A stretch of 64,000 bases of DNA, from NCBI RefSeq assembly GCF_030644385.1, contig NZ_CP130060.1, forward strand, positions 372,001 to 436,000, in the 5' to 3' direction. Position numbers and translations under genes: made by a program. The stretch comes from Stomatobaculum sp. F0698 (lineage in GTDB: Bacteria; Bacillota; Clostridia; Lachnospirales; Lachnospiraceae). Below, one piece after another: positions 23,722 to 33,758 of the stretch; the stretch's first letter is position 1, and every line of letters starts with the position of its first letter. The notes below the pieces were generated by a model. That model had not been told where the DNA came from, searched no databases, and was given only the letters and a program-made list of their open reading frames with translations.

Positions 23722-25452
23722 ATGCAAAAGAGGCTATGCGCGCTTACGGCCGCAGTCTTTCTGGCAGGCTTTGCGGCGGGCAGCGGATACACGGGACTTA
23801 AAAGTCGTGCTGCTCCCGCCGCTTTTCGCCGGGAGCAGGCGGGAAGCAAGCGGATTGCGGTGGTCAACCTGGATAACGGCATTCGTCAGGCAGGAAAGCG
23901 GATTTACTATGCGGCGGATGCCATGGAGTTTCCGGATGCGGATTTCATCTCGGTGAGTGCGCGAGAGGCGGAACTCGGCTTGGAAAGCGGCTACTATGCG
24001 GCGGCGCTCACGATACCCGGGGATTTTTCGGAACAAGCGGACAGTCTGGCCCGCGTCCCGGGGCAGGCAAGCCTCCGGTATACCGTTTCGGCCGAATTGA
24101 CGGCGGAAGAGCGGGCGGATGTTCAGCGGCGTATCGGAAGCTTCGGAGAGCGCATGAACCGTAACATGGTCTACCTTTATTTCCACGCGATACTCGGCGA
24201 ATTTCATGCGGCGCAGGACGCGGTACGACCGGCGCTTGAAAATCATGCGCTTGCGTTGCAAGAGCTCGGGGGCTTAAACCCCGAGCAGTGGATGCAAGAA
24301 GCGCTGTTGCCGACGGAACCGGAGGAAGCAAGGCCGTCTCGGAGAGCGGTGTATACGACAGCGGCCTATGAGGCGTTGCGCCGTGAACTCGACCGGGAGG
24401 AAGCGCTGCTGTTTGAGATAGCGGAAGAGCAGGCGCGTTTGGAAGCCGAAATTGCGCGTTTTGCGGAGGCGGAGGCGCTGCGTGCGGAGAGTCGCACGGA
24501 GGCGGCGGAGGCCCTGTACCGCGAGCTGTCGGAAACGGCGGAGCGCGAGGCGGCAGATCGAAGTCGTATCACGCTGCGGCTTGCGAGCGCCTCCGATGCG
24601 GAGATTCTGAAAAGCGAGCGCTATCTAAAGCGCACTGCCTCGGCTTCGAACGCGCTCTTCCTTGCAAGCGCTTCGGATGCGCTGCCAGAGACCGAGCGCA
24701 GTGCCTGGCGGGCAGAGCGCCGGCAACTCGCGAGTGCCTCGGATGCGACCCGCGCGGCATTTGCCGCGCTGCAAACAGAACTCGAAGAACTGCCCGCCTT
24801 TCCGGAAGCGGAACTCAGAAAGCGTATCGATGCGGAGGTTTTCGATGCGTCGAAGGAGAGAGAGGAACGCCTTGCGGATTTAAGGCGGCAGAGTGAGCGA
24901 CTCTCAAGGCTTTCGGAAGAGACGGCGCTTACAAACGGCAGAGGCGGAGAACGCCGCCTTGCCCGCAGGGAAGCCGTGCGCGCCGTTTGGGAGGAAAGGG
25001 ATGAACTGCTGGCGGGGATTCGCGCGGAAGAACAGGCGAGGGAAGAGGAACGAAAACAGAGCCGCGCCTACGGTGCTTTGCTAAGAGAAGCCTTGCGGGA
25101 TGCGGAGCTGAAGAGCGGGACCAAAGCCAAAGAGGCTGTGGAGCGGCTGAAGGAAAACGGCGCGACAAAGCTTGCGGAGAACCGACGACTCCTCGGCGGC
25201 TTTGCCGAGCGGCTGCCGCACACGCGAAACGGGAGTCTGCCGAATAAGGCGAGCTACGAAAAAATGGCTGCGCCGCTTCGTCTGATTGAGGAGGGCGGAG
25301 CAGAGCCCCCCGAGACAGTCGGAATCGCGACCGAGCCGGTACAAAGCAGGGAACGGCGGGCGGAAGAACTCCCGTTTCGGCAACTCCTCTTTGCGGGACT
25401 GGCCCTGTCCGCGGGGGCCGGGCTCGGGCTTATCACGGGAAGGCGGCGTTAA
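23722..25452 (+). CDS. EsaA-like (YhgE/Pip-type) type VII membrane protein, short form
   Basis: 576 residues, much shorter than the roughly 1000-residue EsaA/YueB proteins. An N-terminal TM helix (about 5-25) is followed by a YhgE/Pip-like outer region (RIAVVNLDNGIR ... YYAAALTIPGDFS). Then comes a long Glu/Arg-rich helical stretch (about 190-480) and one C-terminal TM helix (about 550-570). The multi-helix C-terminal membrane domain of usual EsaA is missing. Four near-copies of ASASDA/ASASNA occur at about residues 288, 307, 315 and 337. The start follows GGGGGAGAG. In known systems EsaA forms the extracellular stalk and acts as phage receptor in YueB; here a reduced version is likely. Confidence 0.7.
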   Translation: MQKRLCALTAAVFLAGFAAGSGYTGLKSRAAPAAFRREQAGSKRIAVVNLDNGIRQAGKRIYYAADAMEFPDADFISVSAREAELGLESGYYAAALTIPGDFSEQADSLARVPGQASLRYTVSAELTAEERADVQRRIGSFGERMNRNMVYLYFHAILGEFHAAQDAVRPALENHALALQELGGLNPEQWMQEALLPTEPEEARPSRRAVYTTAAYEALRRELDREEALLFEIAEEQARLEAEIARFAEAEALRAESRTEAAEALYRELSETAEREAADRSRITLRLASASDAEILKSERYLKRTASASNALFLASASDALPETERSAWRAERRQLASASDATRAAFAALQTELEELPAFPEAELRKRIDAEVFDASKEREERLADLRRQSERLSRLSEETALTNGRGGERRLARREAVRAVWEERDELLAGIRAEEQAREEERKQSRAYGALLREALRDAELKSGTKAKEAVERLKENGATKLAENRRLLGGFAERLPHTRNGSLPNKASYEKMAAPLRLIEEGGAEPPETVGIATEPVQSRERRAEELPFRQLLFAGLALSAGAGLGLITGRRR

Positions 25453-25459
25453 GACAAGC

Positions 25460-25690
25460 ATGGAAATTACGTTTACACTTCGGGAGGCGGAGCGCGAAGA
25501 GACGCTCTGCCTCGACGACGAACTGCGAATGGACGAAGTCTTAAGGCGGATTGCGGCGCAGGGCAGTTTCACGGCGCGGGCGGCGGACTGCCTTTATCTT
25601 CGCTCGAAGAACGGCGGGGAAGCTCTCTGTACGGCGCAGAGCTTTCGCGCGGCCGGCATTGTGAGCGGTGACGAACTGGAACTCATATGA
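25460..25690 (+). CDS. YukD/EsaB-like ubiquitin-fold protein
   Basis: 76 residues of beta-grasp type (MEITFTLREAEREE start, LDDELRMDEVLRRI helix, ending GDELELI). Such small proteins accompany EssB and EssC in T7SSb loci and are needed for secretion or its regulation. The frame extends 58 codons upstream inside the EsaA-like gene, but ATG 25460, eight bases after that gene's stop, matches the domain boundary. Its ribosome site is weak (GGAAGGCGG), suggesting coupling to the upstream gene. Confidence 0.8.
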   Translation: MEITFTLREAEREETLCLDDELRMDEVLRRIAAQGSFTARAADCLYLRSKNGGEALCTAQSFRAAGIVSGDELELI

Positions 25691-25699
25691 GGAGGGAAA

Positions 25700-26803
25700 A
25701 TGGAAGCGGAAAAGCGCATCTTTGTTCGGAATTCGGAGAGTCGAACGGAGAGACAAAAGAGGGGTTTGCTCGCCGTGAGCAAGCCCCTCTTTTGTCCCTG
25801 TGAACTCGAGGAAGCGGAGAACGGTTTTTACTTCCGTTTCGAAACGGCGGGACTGTGGGAATGGGAGGCGGTGCAAGCGTTGGAGACGGAAGAAAAATTG
25901 CGGCTCTTATTAAACTGCGCCGCGCTCGAAACGCTTACGGCACACTATGTGTTTGCGCTCACGCCCGAAAATCTCTTGTTCGACCGCAATCTCTGCCCGC
26001 GCGTGCTCATAAGGGATATACGTGCGGAAGCGGCGCGGACGGAGGACTTTTTCCGCGCCTATCGTGCGCTCACGGCCTCGGTGCTCTCGAGACGCTATGG
26101 CTTTTCCGATTTTTCGGAGGGCGGAGAGCGTCTCTTTCAGGCAGAGCCGGCCTGTCGCGAACTGCTTTCCCTCGGGTCTGTCGCGGAACTTGTGAGAAAT
26201 CTCACCGCGCGCTGGGAACGGGAACGAAAGCGGTGCAGGGAGGAAACGGTCCGTATCTCCGTGCGGCGTGCGCGCATTCTCGGCGCTGCACTGCCGCTTT
26301 GCGGGGCCGTGATTCTCTGTTTGAGCGCGCTCTGGTTCTTTGCTTACCGCGTGCGGCTTCGGCAGGCCGAACGGCTGATTGCGGCGCAGGAAGCCTATTT
26401 AAGAGAGGACTATCTTGCGGTCACGGCAGTGCTGGGGGAGATAAAGGCAGAGCGACTGTCGCCCGAACTCCGCTATCTCTTTGCGCGCGCCGCGGTCTTT
26501 ACCGAGGGCCTTACGCCGAGACAACGGGAAAATGTTCTCTCCTCGCTTCATGTGAAGAGCGAGGAGAGTCTGCTTTCCTTTTGGATTTTCATCGCGCAGA
26601 ACCGCTTTGCGGAGGCACTCGATGCGGCAAAACGAAGGGATGACAGCGAATTGCAGCTCTATGCGCTCTTAAAGGAGGAGAGCCTGCTCGCGAGTCGCCG
26701 GGACTTAACGGGAGAGGAGCGGGAGGCAGAGGCAGCCGAGATTTCGGCGGCCATCGAAGCCCTGCGGAAAAAACGGGCGGAAACGGGAGGAGGGCAAGAA
26801 TGA
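25700..26803 (+). CDS. essB: EssB/YukC-like type VII secretion protein
   Basis: 367 residues. A kinase-like cytoplasmic domain without catalytic residues (about 1-180; NLLFDRNLCPRVL resembles the pseudokinase core) is followed by one TM helix at about 194-218 and a helical outer domain (about 225-360). That is the plan of EssB/YukC, the bitopic scaffold that contacts EssC. The start follows GAGGAGGG, and the stop overlaps the EssC start by four bases. Confidence 0.88.
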   Translation: MEAEKRIFVRNSESRTERQKRGLLAVSKPLFCPCELEEAENGFYFRFETAGLWEWEAVQALETEEKLRLLLNCAALETLTAHYVFALTPENLLFDRNLCPRVLIRDIRAEAARTEDFFRAYRALTASVLSRRYGFSDFSEGGERLFQAEPACRELLSLGSVAELVRNLTARWERERKRCREETVRISVRRARILGAALPLCGAVILCLSALWFFAYRVRLRQAERLIAAQEAYLREDYLAVTAVLGEIKAERLSPELRYLFARAAVFTEGLTPRQRENVLSSLHVKSEESLLSFWIFIAQNRFAEALDAAKRRDDSELQLYALLKEESLLASRRDLTGEEREAEAAEISAAIEALRKKRAETGGGQE

Positions 26804-29800
26804 AGCGATATCTGTATCGTAGGGAGGATGTGATTCTGGAGACTGCGGAGGCATCTCGGGAGCCCGGTGCGGAGCTGTTGGTTGTGCTCGACGAGGATAG
26901 GCTCTATGCGCTTCCGGAAGAAGCGGTGTTTATCGGCACCGCGCCGCCCTGCCAGCTCGTGTCAAAAGAGAAGGAATTCTTTGCGGTTCTCCGCCCGAAC
27001 GGCGAATTCTGTCTGCGCGCGGGTGTGCTTTATCGAAACGGCAGACGCTTTTCGGAGGGAAGCGTGCGGCTTCAATGCGGAGATAAGCTATACTTCGGGG
27101 AGAGTTTGCTCTGTTTTCGGGGAGACAGCATTGTGCTTTCGGGGGAGAAGATAAGCTGCAGCCTCGAGGAGCTTCCCTTGCTTCGCACGAAACCGCCGCG
27201 TTTTCCGCAGTACAGCCGTTCGCCGCGCACAAAAACGCCGCTTCGGGAGGAGACGGTGGAACTGTTGCGCCCGGAGTGCTTGCCGGAGCAGACGCGGGGC
27301 GATCAACTGCGCCGTATTTTGCTGCCCCTCTGCACCTTGCTCTTAATGGGCGGCAGCGCCTTTCTCTTGGGGCGCTACTCCATGTTGCTTCTCGGCGGCG
27401 GCATGCTGGCCCTCACGCTCTGTTTTGCGCTCGCCGCCTTTTGGAGGGGAAGGCAGACGGCAAGACAGCGGGCAGCCGAACGGGAAGCCGGATACGAGGC
27501 ATATTTGCTGCGGCAACAAAAGCGACTCGCGGGGCTTCGTGAAAGTGCGCGGGCGGCCGCGGCACACGAAGCCCCGGAACTCTCCGCGCTCGAAGAAATG
27601 GCGGAGCGCTATTCGCCGCGCATCTACGAGAGAAGCCCCGCGGACGCCGACTTTCTGGAACTTCTGCTCGGGCGGAGTCGGCAGGCCGCGCCCTTTTGTA
27701 TCCGCTTTGACGCGCAGGAGACCAAGCGGGAACGAGACCCGCTCTGCCTGGAGGCACTCGCGCTTCAGCGGGAGTTTTCGGAGATGGCGGATATGCCCCG
27801 CACGGTGAAACTCACGGAAAGTCAGCTGGGCCTTATCGGAGAACCGGAGCGGCTCGCGAAACTTTTGCGCGGCTATCTGCTGCGCCTCTGTTTCTTTCAC
27901 TCCTATCACGAGCTCCGCGTGGTTCTCCTCTGCCGGGAGAGCACAAGTTCGTGCTTTCGGGCCTTCTCCCGGTGCCCGCATTTCGAACTGCCGGAACTCG
28001 GCGTCCGGGGAGCGGTCTTTCGAACGGCGCAGGCGGAAGCAGTGCTCGCGCGCTTAAGCCGCATCGTACGGGAGCGACGACAGCGGCAGCGCGCGGAAGA
28101 AAGAGGACAGCGTTTTTTGCCGCAGTATCTTCTGGTCGCGGAGGATGCCTCTCTCTTGGCGGAGCACAGCCTGCTCGCACAACTCGGTACCGCTTGGCGG
28201 GAGAGCGGCATCTCTCTGATTTACTGTGCGCGGAGTCGGGAAGCTCTGCCGGAAAGCATACGCACCATCGTCACAGCGGAGGGCGGAAACGAAGGGCTGC
28301 TCTGTCTCCGGGACGGACTGGCCGCGAAGGAACAGCTCTCGTTGGAGGAAATCGGAGAAGAGGCCCTGGAGCGCAGTGTGTGCCGTCTCGCGGGGCTTCG
28401 TCATTTCCGGGATGAGAGTGAGGCTCTGCCGGAGCGCCTCGGCTTTCTGGCGCTCTACGGGGTCAAACGGCCCGAAGAACTGGACATCGCGGGGCGCTGG
28501 GCGCGCAATCGCGCGGCGGAGGGGCTTGCCGCGCCGCTCGGCGTACGCGCGGCCCGGGATACGGTGGCGCTCGATTTACATGAGAGCGCACACGGGCCGC
28601 ACGCCCTGCTTGCGGGGACCACGGGCTCCGGAAAGTCGGAGCTCTTACAGAGCCTGATTCTCTCTCTCGCCCTACAGTTTTCGCCGGAGGAAATCGGCTT
28701 TTTGCTGATTGATTATAAGGGCGGCGGCATGGCCCATCTCTTTGCGGATTTGCCGCAGCTCCTCGGCACCGTCACCAATCTGGACGGCAGTGACAGTCGC
28801 CGCGCCCTGCTCGCCGTAAAGAGCGAGCTTGCGCGGCGGCAGCGGCTGTTTCGCGCGGCGGGCGTGAACCACATCGACGCCTACGGCGGTGCGTATCGGG
28901 GCGGATTCGCCGAAGAACCGCTCCCGCACCTCTTTCTGATTGCCGATGAGTTTGCGGAACTGAAGGCCGAGCAGCCGGAGTTTATGGCGGAGCTCATCTC
29001 GACCGCGCGCGTCGGCAGAAGTCTCGGCATCCACCTGATACTCGCGACACAGAAGCCATCCGGCGTGGTCAATGAGCAAATCTGGAGCAATGCGCGCTGT
29101 AAAATCGCGCTGAAGGTGCAGACGGAGGCGGACAGTCGGGAACTCTTGAAAACAGCGGATGCCGCGGACCTCACCTTGCCGGGACGTGCCTACCTCCAGG
29201 TGGGAAACCGCGAGATTTACGAGCTCTTTCAATCCGCCTATAGCGGCGCCACCTATCGGGGCGGCGATGCGGCAATCGACGACCGCATCTATCGGCTGAA
29301 CGCGCTCGGACAGCGGGAACTCCTCTGTCGCAGTGAAAACGGCGGAGATAAGACCTATCCCGGGGAGAGCGAACTGCGTGCCGTCATTCGGGAAATCCGC
29401 CGGACGGCGGAGCGAACAGAGTTGCGTTGCCCGGCGCAGCTCTGGCTGCCGCCGCTGCCCCGCATCTTGCTCACCCCGCGAGATGGCGGGGGCGATGGCG
29501 ATGGTTTTTCGTTTCCGCTCGGGCTCATGGACCTTCCCGAAGCGCAGTGCATGTTGCCCTGTTCGCATGCGTTTTTCTGCGACGGGAACTTTGCGGTCTT
29601 CGGCGCGGGCGGCATGGGAAAGAGCTCTCTGCTGCAGAGCGCGGCGCTCTCTCTTGCGCGGCGCTATTCCTGCGAGACCCTGTATTTTTATCTCCTGGAT
29701 TTCGGCGCGGGCGCGCTCGCGCCGCTCAAAGACCTGCCGCACGCGGCGGATTACATCAGCTTTGACGAGGAAGAGAAGTTAAAGAAACTCACGGCGCTGC

Positions 29801-31017
29801 TTAACGCGGAAGTAAGACGGCGGAAGCGCATGCTCGCCGAGCGCGGCGCGGCGTTTTCCGCTGTTATCGCAGCGGGGGAGGCACTTCCGGTCATTGTGCT
29901 CTTCTTAGATCACTACGATGCGGTCAAGGAACTGGGGCAGGAAGCGGATCACTTTTTTCTGCAGCTCGCGCGGGAGGGGGCGGCGGTCGGAATCTTCTTG
30001 GCGCTCAGTGCGAGCAGGCCGGGGGCACTTCGTTATGCCCTCTTAAATCACATCAAGGACAAGGTGGCACTCTATTTGCTGGAGCCGGCCGAACGCGCGG
30101 GGGCGGTCGGGCGCACGTCGCTCACGCTTCCGGAGATACGCGGCAGGGCGCTCATTCAGCGGGAAGGCGTGCATCTCATGCAGTGTTACCGCGCGGCGGA
30201 CGCGGAGGGAAATGCCTATGCGGCGGCGCTCGCCGCGGAGGTCGCAGCCTGCGCGGCAAATTCGCGGGGAAAGCGCCCGGCGGCGATTCCGTGCATGCCG
30301 GAGTTTCTTACGGCCGCGGAACTCCGGGCGCGCTACCGCGCGGAAAAACAGGACTTTCGCTATGCCGTTGGTCTGGATACCGGGGAGATTGCACCGCGAA
30401 GTCTTATGCTCTACGGCAATACGACGCTTCTCATCGGGCGGGCGCAGTGCGGTAAGACCAACCTCCTCTCGCTGCTCTATGCGGCCTACGAGGGACAGAA
30501 CTATGTGATTGACGGCAGCGGAGACCTATATCCGCTCGCGGCGAAACTCGGAGCGCGCTACGCGGACGATGCGGCGCGTCTTGAGGAGCTTCGCCTCCTC
30601 CTCGAGGCGGAAATCAAAAAGCGCAGGGCTTCCTACGAACTCAGTGGGAAGACCCTGCGCATGCGGGACTATTTCAAACGGGAGCCCATGCTTGCACTCT
30701 GGATCGATGCGGCGGAACGTCTGCCGCATTGGTGTCAAGCGAAGGCAAATGACTGGGAGCACTTGCTCCGCGCTGCCTTAGAACTCGGGGTAACGATTGT
30801 CGCCACGGCTTCGAGCACGCAACTCGGCTCCTACGATGCGGTGAGCAAGCTGCTGCGGGAGGCACAGTCCGGTGTGATCTTCGGCGCGCCGGATGAGCAG
30901 ACCGTGTTCCGCCTGCCGGGGATACGCAGCCGTTCGTCGGGGCCGGATACGGCCCTGCTCTATGAGAGGGGACGCGTCTTTGAGATTAAAATTCCGCTCG
31001 CGGAAACCTTACTGTAA
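26800..31017 (+). CDS. essC: EssC-type FtsK/SpoIIIE ATPase, type VII secretion motor
   Basis: 1405 residues. An FHA-like N-terminal region (about 20-125) leads to two TM helices (about 168-215). Three FtsK/SpoIIIE-type ATPase domains follow with Walker A motifs GTTGSGKS (606-613), GAGGMGKS (935-942) and GRAQCGKT (1213-1220). Domain 1 has an intact Walker B (LFLIADEFAEL). Domains 2 and 3 have DHYDA and DAAERL instead, as often seen in EssC where only domain 1 is a strong ATPase. It drives export of WXG100 and partner proteins. No LXG or other toxin gene follows; the gene ends 9 bases into a convergent lipoprotein gene. Confidence 0.94.
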   Translation: MKRYLYRREDVILETAEASREPGAELLVVLDEDRLYALPEEAVFIGTAPPCQLVSKEKEFFAVLRPNGEFCLRAGVLYRNGRRFSEGSVRLQCGDKLYFGESLLCFRGDSIVLSGEKISCSLEELPLLRTKPPRFPQYSRSPRTKTPLREETVELLRPECLPEQTRGDQLRRILLPLCTLLLMGGSAFLLGRYSMLLLGGGMLALTLCFALAAFWRGRQTARQRAAEREAGYEAYLLRQQKRLAGLRESARAAAAHEAPELSALEEMAERYSPRIYERSPADADFLELLLGRSRQAAPFCIRFDAQETKRERDPLCLEALALQREFSEMADMPRTVKLTESQLGLIGEPERLAKLLRGYLLRLCFFHSYHELRVVLLCRESTSSCFRAFSRCPHFELPELGVRGAVFRTAQAEAVLARLSRIVRERRQRQRAEERGQRFLPQYLLVAEDASLLAEHSLLAQLGTAWRESGISLIYCARSREALPESIRTIVTAEGGNEGLLCLRDGLAAKEQLSLEEIGEEALERSVCRLAGLRHFRDESEALPERLGFLALYGVKRPEELDIAGRWARNRAAEGLAAPLGVRAARDTVALDLHESAHGPHALLAGTTGSGKSELLQSLILSLALQFSPEEIGFLLIDYKGGGMAHLFADLPQLLGTVTNLDGSDSRRALLAVKSELARRQRLFRAAGVNHIDAYGGAYRGGFAEEPLPHLFLIADEFAELKAEQPEFMAELISTARVGRSLGIHLILATQKPSGVVNEQIWSNARCKIALKVQTEADSRELLKTADAADLTLPGRAYLQVGNREIYELFQSAYSGATYRGGDAAIDDRIYRLNALGQRELLCRSENGGDKTYPGESELRAVIREIRRTAERTELRCPAQLWLPPLPRILLTPRDGGGDGDGFSFPLGLMDLPEAQCMLPCSHAFFCDGNFAVFGAGGMGKSSLLQSAALSLARRYSCETLYFYLLDFGAGALAPLKDLPHAADYISFDEEEKLKKLTALLNAEVRRRKRMLAERGAAFSAVIAAGEALPVIVLFLDHYDAVKELGQEADHFFLQLAREGAAVGIFLALSASRPGALRYALLNHIKDKVALYLLEPAERAGAVGRTSLTLPEIRGRALIQREGVHLMQCYRAADAEGNAYAAALAAEVAACAANSRGKRPAAIPCMPEFLTAAELRARYRAEKQDFRYAVGLDTGEIAPRSLMLYGNTTLLIGRAQCGKTNLLSLLYAAYEGQNYVIDGSGDLYPLAAKLGARYADDAARLEELRLLLEAEIKKRRASYELSGKTLRMRDYFKREPMLALWIDAAERLPHWCQAKANDWEHLLRAALELGVTIVATASSTQLGSYDAVSKLLREAQSGVIFGAPDEQTVFRLPGIRSRSSGPDTALLYERGRVFEIKIPLAETLL

Positions 31018-31629
31018 GCCGGTCGAAGTCATCGAGGAGAGCTTGTCGTTTGCGAAAGTCAGCGCACAACCGGAGCCGTCGGCATTGCTCCAGCTGTAGT
31101 TCGCAATGGTCTGACCGGCAATGAAGCTCGTGCTGACCGGAACTCCTTCGGAGCCCAGGATTTCCTTGACTTCCGCATAGCTGAGCTCCGGGTTCAGCTT
31201 GTTGTAGGCTTCGAGTGTCACCTTTGCGTCCTTGTTTTCGATGACACCGATCTGCGAGACAGCGATCAGCTTGTCATTGTCAAAAGCGACCGTGACAAGC
31301 TTCATGTCGTCGGCGTCGGACCAGGTATAGCTGCCCTTTGCGGCACCGGCCTTGCCCTCGGCGCCGAATATTTTTTTCACTTCTTCATAGCTCATGCCCT
31401 GCTTGAGAGCCAGGTAGCGCGCAGCGGTCGGCTCTCCTTCCGCGGCGGCCTTTTCCTTTGCGTCTTCGGCGCCGGAAGCGCTTTCCGCCTTGCTTTCCGC
31501 GTTTTCTCCGGAGACGGAGGTCTCGCTGTTCACGCTGCTTTCACCGCCGGAAGCCGCCTTTTTTTCGCCGCAGGCAACGGCAAACAAGGAGAGAGAGAGG
31601 GCCAGAGCGAGGATTAATTTTTTCTTCAT
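31009..31629 (-). CDS. Lipoprotein with two BLIP/DUF3862-like repeats
   Basis: 206 residues. Signal peptide with lipobox (AVAC, C20), then a Ser/Glu/Ala-rich spacer and two tandem copies of an approximately 65-residue fold: MSYEEVKKIFG ... YTWSDAD ... VAFDNDKLIAVSQIG and LSYAEVKEILG ... YSWSNAD ... LTFANDKLSSMTSTG. This is the pattern of DUF3862 and beta-lactamase-inhibitor-like (BLIP) domains common in Gram-positive lipoproteins. ATG 31629 follows AAAGGAG. The last nine bases overlap the end of essC on the other strand. Role unknown; protein binding at the cell surface is typical of the fold. Confidence 0.85.
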   Translation of the reverse strand: MKKKLILALALSLSLFAVACGEKKAASGGESSVNSETSVSGENAESKAESASGAEDAKEKAAAEGEPTAARYLALKQGMSYEEVKKIFGAEGKAGAAKGSYTWSDADDMKLVTVAFDNDKLIAVSQIGVIENKDAKVTLEAYNKLNPELSYAEVKEILGSEGVPVSTSFIAGQTIANYSWSNADGSGCALTFANDKLSSMTSTGLQ

Positions 31630-31750
31630 ATTCACGACTCCTTTCAAAAAAATGCGGGTAAACTTAAAATTTCTTACGGAACTCCCATGATAGAATCATA
31701 CTCGATTTTTAGACGCGGAACAAGGTCTGTCTCTGGTTTGGAGTGTGTTC

Positions 31751-32269
31751 ATGAAGAAGATTTTATTTATTTGCCTCGGCAATATATGCCGCAGTCCCAT
31801 GGCGGAATTTATTATGCGGGACCTGGTAAAAAAAGCAGGCGTGGAGGAACAGGTGGAGTGCGCTTCGGCAGCGACGAGTACCCAGGAGATTATTTACGAC
31901 ATGGGGAATCCCATGTATCCGGCTGCGCGGGCCGAATTGAAACAGCGCGGGATTCCCTGCGGGGAAAAGCGCGCGGTGCTGTTAAAGCGCGCGGATTACG
32001 ATGCGTATGATTATCTGATTTGTATGGACCGGAGAAATTTGCTGGATGCGAAGCGCATTCTCGGCGGAGATCCGGACCGAAAACTCGCACTGCTGCATGC
32101 CTTTGCGAAGACAGGCGGCGCGAATTCGGAAATTGCGGATCCCTGGTACACGGGAGATTTCGTGAGCTGTGCCGACCAGATTACGGAGGGCTGCGAGGGG
32201 CTTTTGAAGACGCTCGGCAAAGAAGGCGTAAGAGCAATTGCGGGGGGGGAACATGGCGTGCTAAAATAA
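31751..32269 (+). CDS. Low-molecular-weight protein-tyrosine phosphatase
   Basis: 172 residues. The P-loop CLGNICRSP near the N-terminus carries the nucleophile Cys and Arg. The general-acid Asp is in ADPWYTGDF. These are the standard LMW-PTP motifs. Such enzymes dephosphorylate protein tyrosine or arginine residues, or act in capsule control. ATG 31751 follows TTGGAG by eight bases. gltX follows 40 bases later, possibly on the same transcript. Confidence 0.93.
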   Translation: MKKILFICLGNICRSPMAEFIMRDLVKKAGVEEQVECASAATSTQEIIYDMGNPMYPAARAELKQRGIPCGEKRAVLLKRADYDAYDYLICMDRRNLLDAKRILGGDPDRKLALLHAFAKTGGANSEIADPWYTGDFVSCADQITEGCEGLLKTLGKEGVRAIAGGEHGVLK

Positions 32270-32309
32270 GGCAAAAGCTGCTCTTGGCAGAACGAAGGGA
32301 GAGTTTAAC

Positions 32310-33758
32310 ATGAAAATCAGAACCAGATATGCGCCGAGCCCCACCGGGCGCATGCATGTCGGAAACCTGCGTACGGCACTTTATGCGTATCTTATCGCAA
32401 AGCACGGGGACGGCACCTTCATCCTCCGCATCGAGGACACGGATCAGGGCAGATTTGTCGAGGGCGCAACGGAAATTATTTATCGCACACTGGAGGAGAC
32501 CGGACTCCTGCACGATGAAGGACCGGATCAGGATAAGGGCTACGGGCCCTATGTACAGAGCGAGCGCATGCGCGCGGGTATTTACATGCAGTATGCGAAG
32601 CAGCTCGTGGAAAAGGGAGAGGCGTATTACTGCTTCTGCGACCAGGAGCGGCTCGACTCGCTCAAGCAGACCGTGAACGGCGAAGTCATCATGCAGTACG
32701 ACAAGCATTGCCTTTCGATTCCGAAGGAGGAAGCGGAGCGCCGGGTTGCCGCGGGCGAGCCCTTCGTCATTCGTCAGAACAACCCCAGAACGGGTACGAC
32801 CACCTTCCACGATGAGATCTACGGCGATATCACGGTGGACAATTCCGAGCTCGACGACATGGTTCTCATTAAGTCGGACGGTTTCCCGACCTATAATTTT
32901 GCGAATGTCGTGGACGATCACCTGATGGAGATCAGCCATGTGGTGCGCGGGCAGGAGTATCTCTCCTCCTCGCCGAAGTACAACCGCCTCTATGAGGCCT
33001 TCGGTTGGGAGGTGCCGATTTATGTGCATTGCCCGACCATTACGAACGAGCTGCACCAGAAGCTCTCGAAGCGGAGCGGCCACGCATCCTTCGAGGATTT
33101 GATCGAGCAGGGCTTTGTGAGCGAGGCGGTCGTGAATTTTGTCGCGCTGCTCGGCTGGTCGCCCGAGGGAGACCGCGAAATTTTCAGCCTCAAAGAGCTC
33201 GCGGAAGTCTTTGACTACAGTCGCATCTCGAAGTCGCCGGCGGTCTTTGATATGACCAAGCTTCGCTGGATGAACGGCGAGTACTTCAAGGCGATGGCGC
33301 CGGAAGAGTTCTACCGGCGGGGCGAGAAGTACCTGAAGGAGTATGTGACGAAGCCCCTGGATTTAAAGAAAATCGCGGAGATGGTCAGAACGCGCGTCGA
33401 GACCTTCCTCGACATCCGGGAGATGGTGGACTTCTTCAACGAGCTTCCGGCCTACGAGACCGAGCTCTTTGTGAACAAGAAGTCAAAGTCGAGCCTCGAG
33501 AGTTCGCGCGAAATTCTCGGAGAGGTTCTGCCGAAGCTGGAAGCCGTCGAAAGCTGGAATAACGACGCGCTCTTTGAACTCCTGAAGGCCTACGGCGAGG
33601 AGAAGGGCTACAAGACCGGCCTCGTGATGTGGCCGCTCCGCATTGCGCTCTCCGGTAAGCTCATGACGCCGGCCGGCGCGACCGAGATTATGGATGTGCT
33701 CGGCAAGGAGGAGTCACTTGCGCGCCTCAGAGAGGGACAGAAGAAACTTGGCGCTTAA
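32310..33758 (+). CDS. gltX: Glutamyl-tRNA synthetase
   Basis: 482 residues of class I synthetase. The HIGH-equivalent is in [12 protein letters not shown] and the KMSKS-equivalent is KLSKRSG. The C-terminal anticodon-binding helical domain is complete. Charges tRNA-Glu, and in organisms without GlnRS also tRNA-Gln for later amidation. The start follows GGGAGAG. The downstream helicase gene begins inside its last codons. Confidence 0.96.
   Translation: MKIRTRYAPSPTGRMHVGNLRTALYAYLIAKHGDGTFILRIEDTDQGRFVEGATEIIYRTLEETGLLHDEGPDQDKGYGPYVQSERMRAGIYMQYAKQLVEKGEAYYCFCDQERLDSLKQTVNGEVIMQYDKHCLSIPKEEAERRVAAGEPFVIRQNNPRTGTTTFHDEIYGDITVDNSELDDMVLIKSDGFPTYNFANVVDDHLMEISHVVRGQEYLSSSPKYNRLYEAFGWEVPIYVHCPTITNELHQKLSKRSGHASFEDLIEQGFVSEAVVNFVALLGWSPEGDREIFSLKELAEVFDYSRISKSPAVFDMTKLRWMNGEYFKAMAPEEFYRRGEKYLKEYVTKPLDLKKIAEMVRTRVETFLDIREMVDFFNELPAYETELFVNKKSKSSLESSREILGEVLPKLEAVESWNNDALFELLKAYGEEKGYKTGLVMWPLRIALSGKLMTPAGATEIMDVLGKEESLARLREGQKKLGA

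Noticed and set aside
29887..29920. Altered Walker B (DHYDA) in the second EssC ATPase domain as a novelty
   Set aside because: Degenerate second and third ATPase domains are common in EssC proteins, so this is expected.
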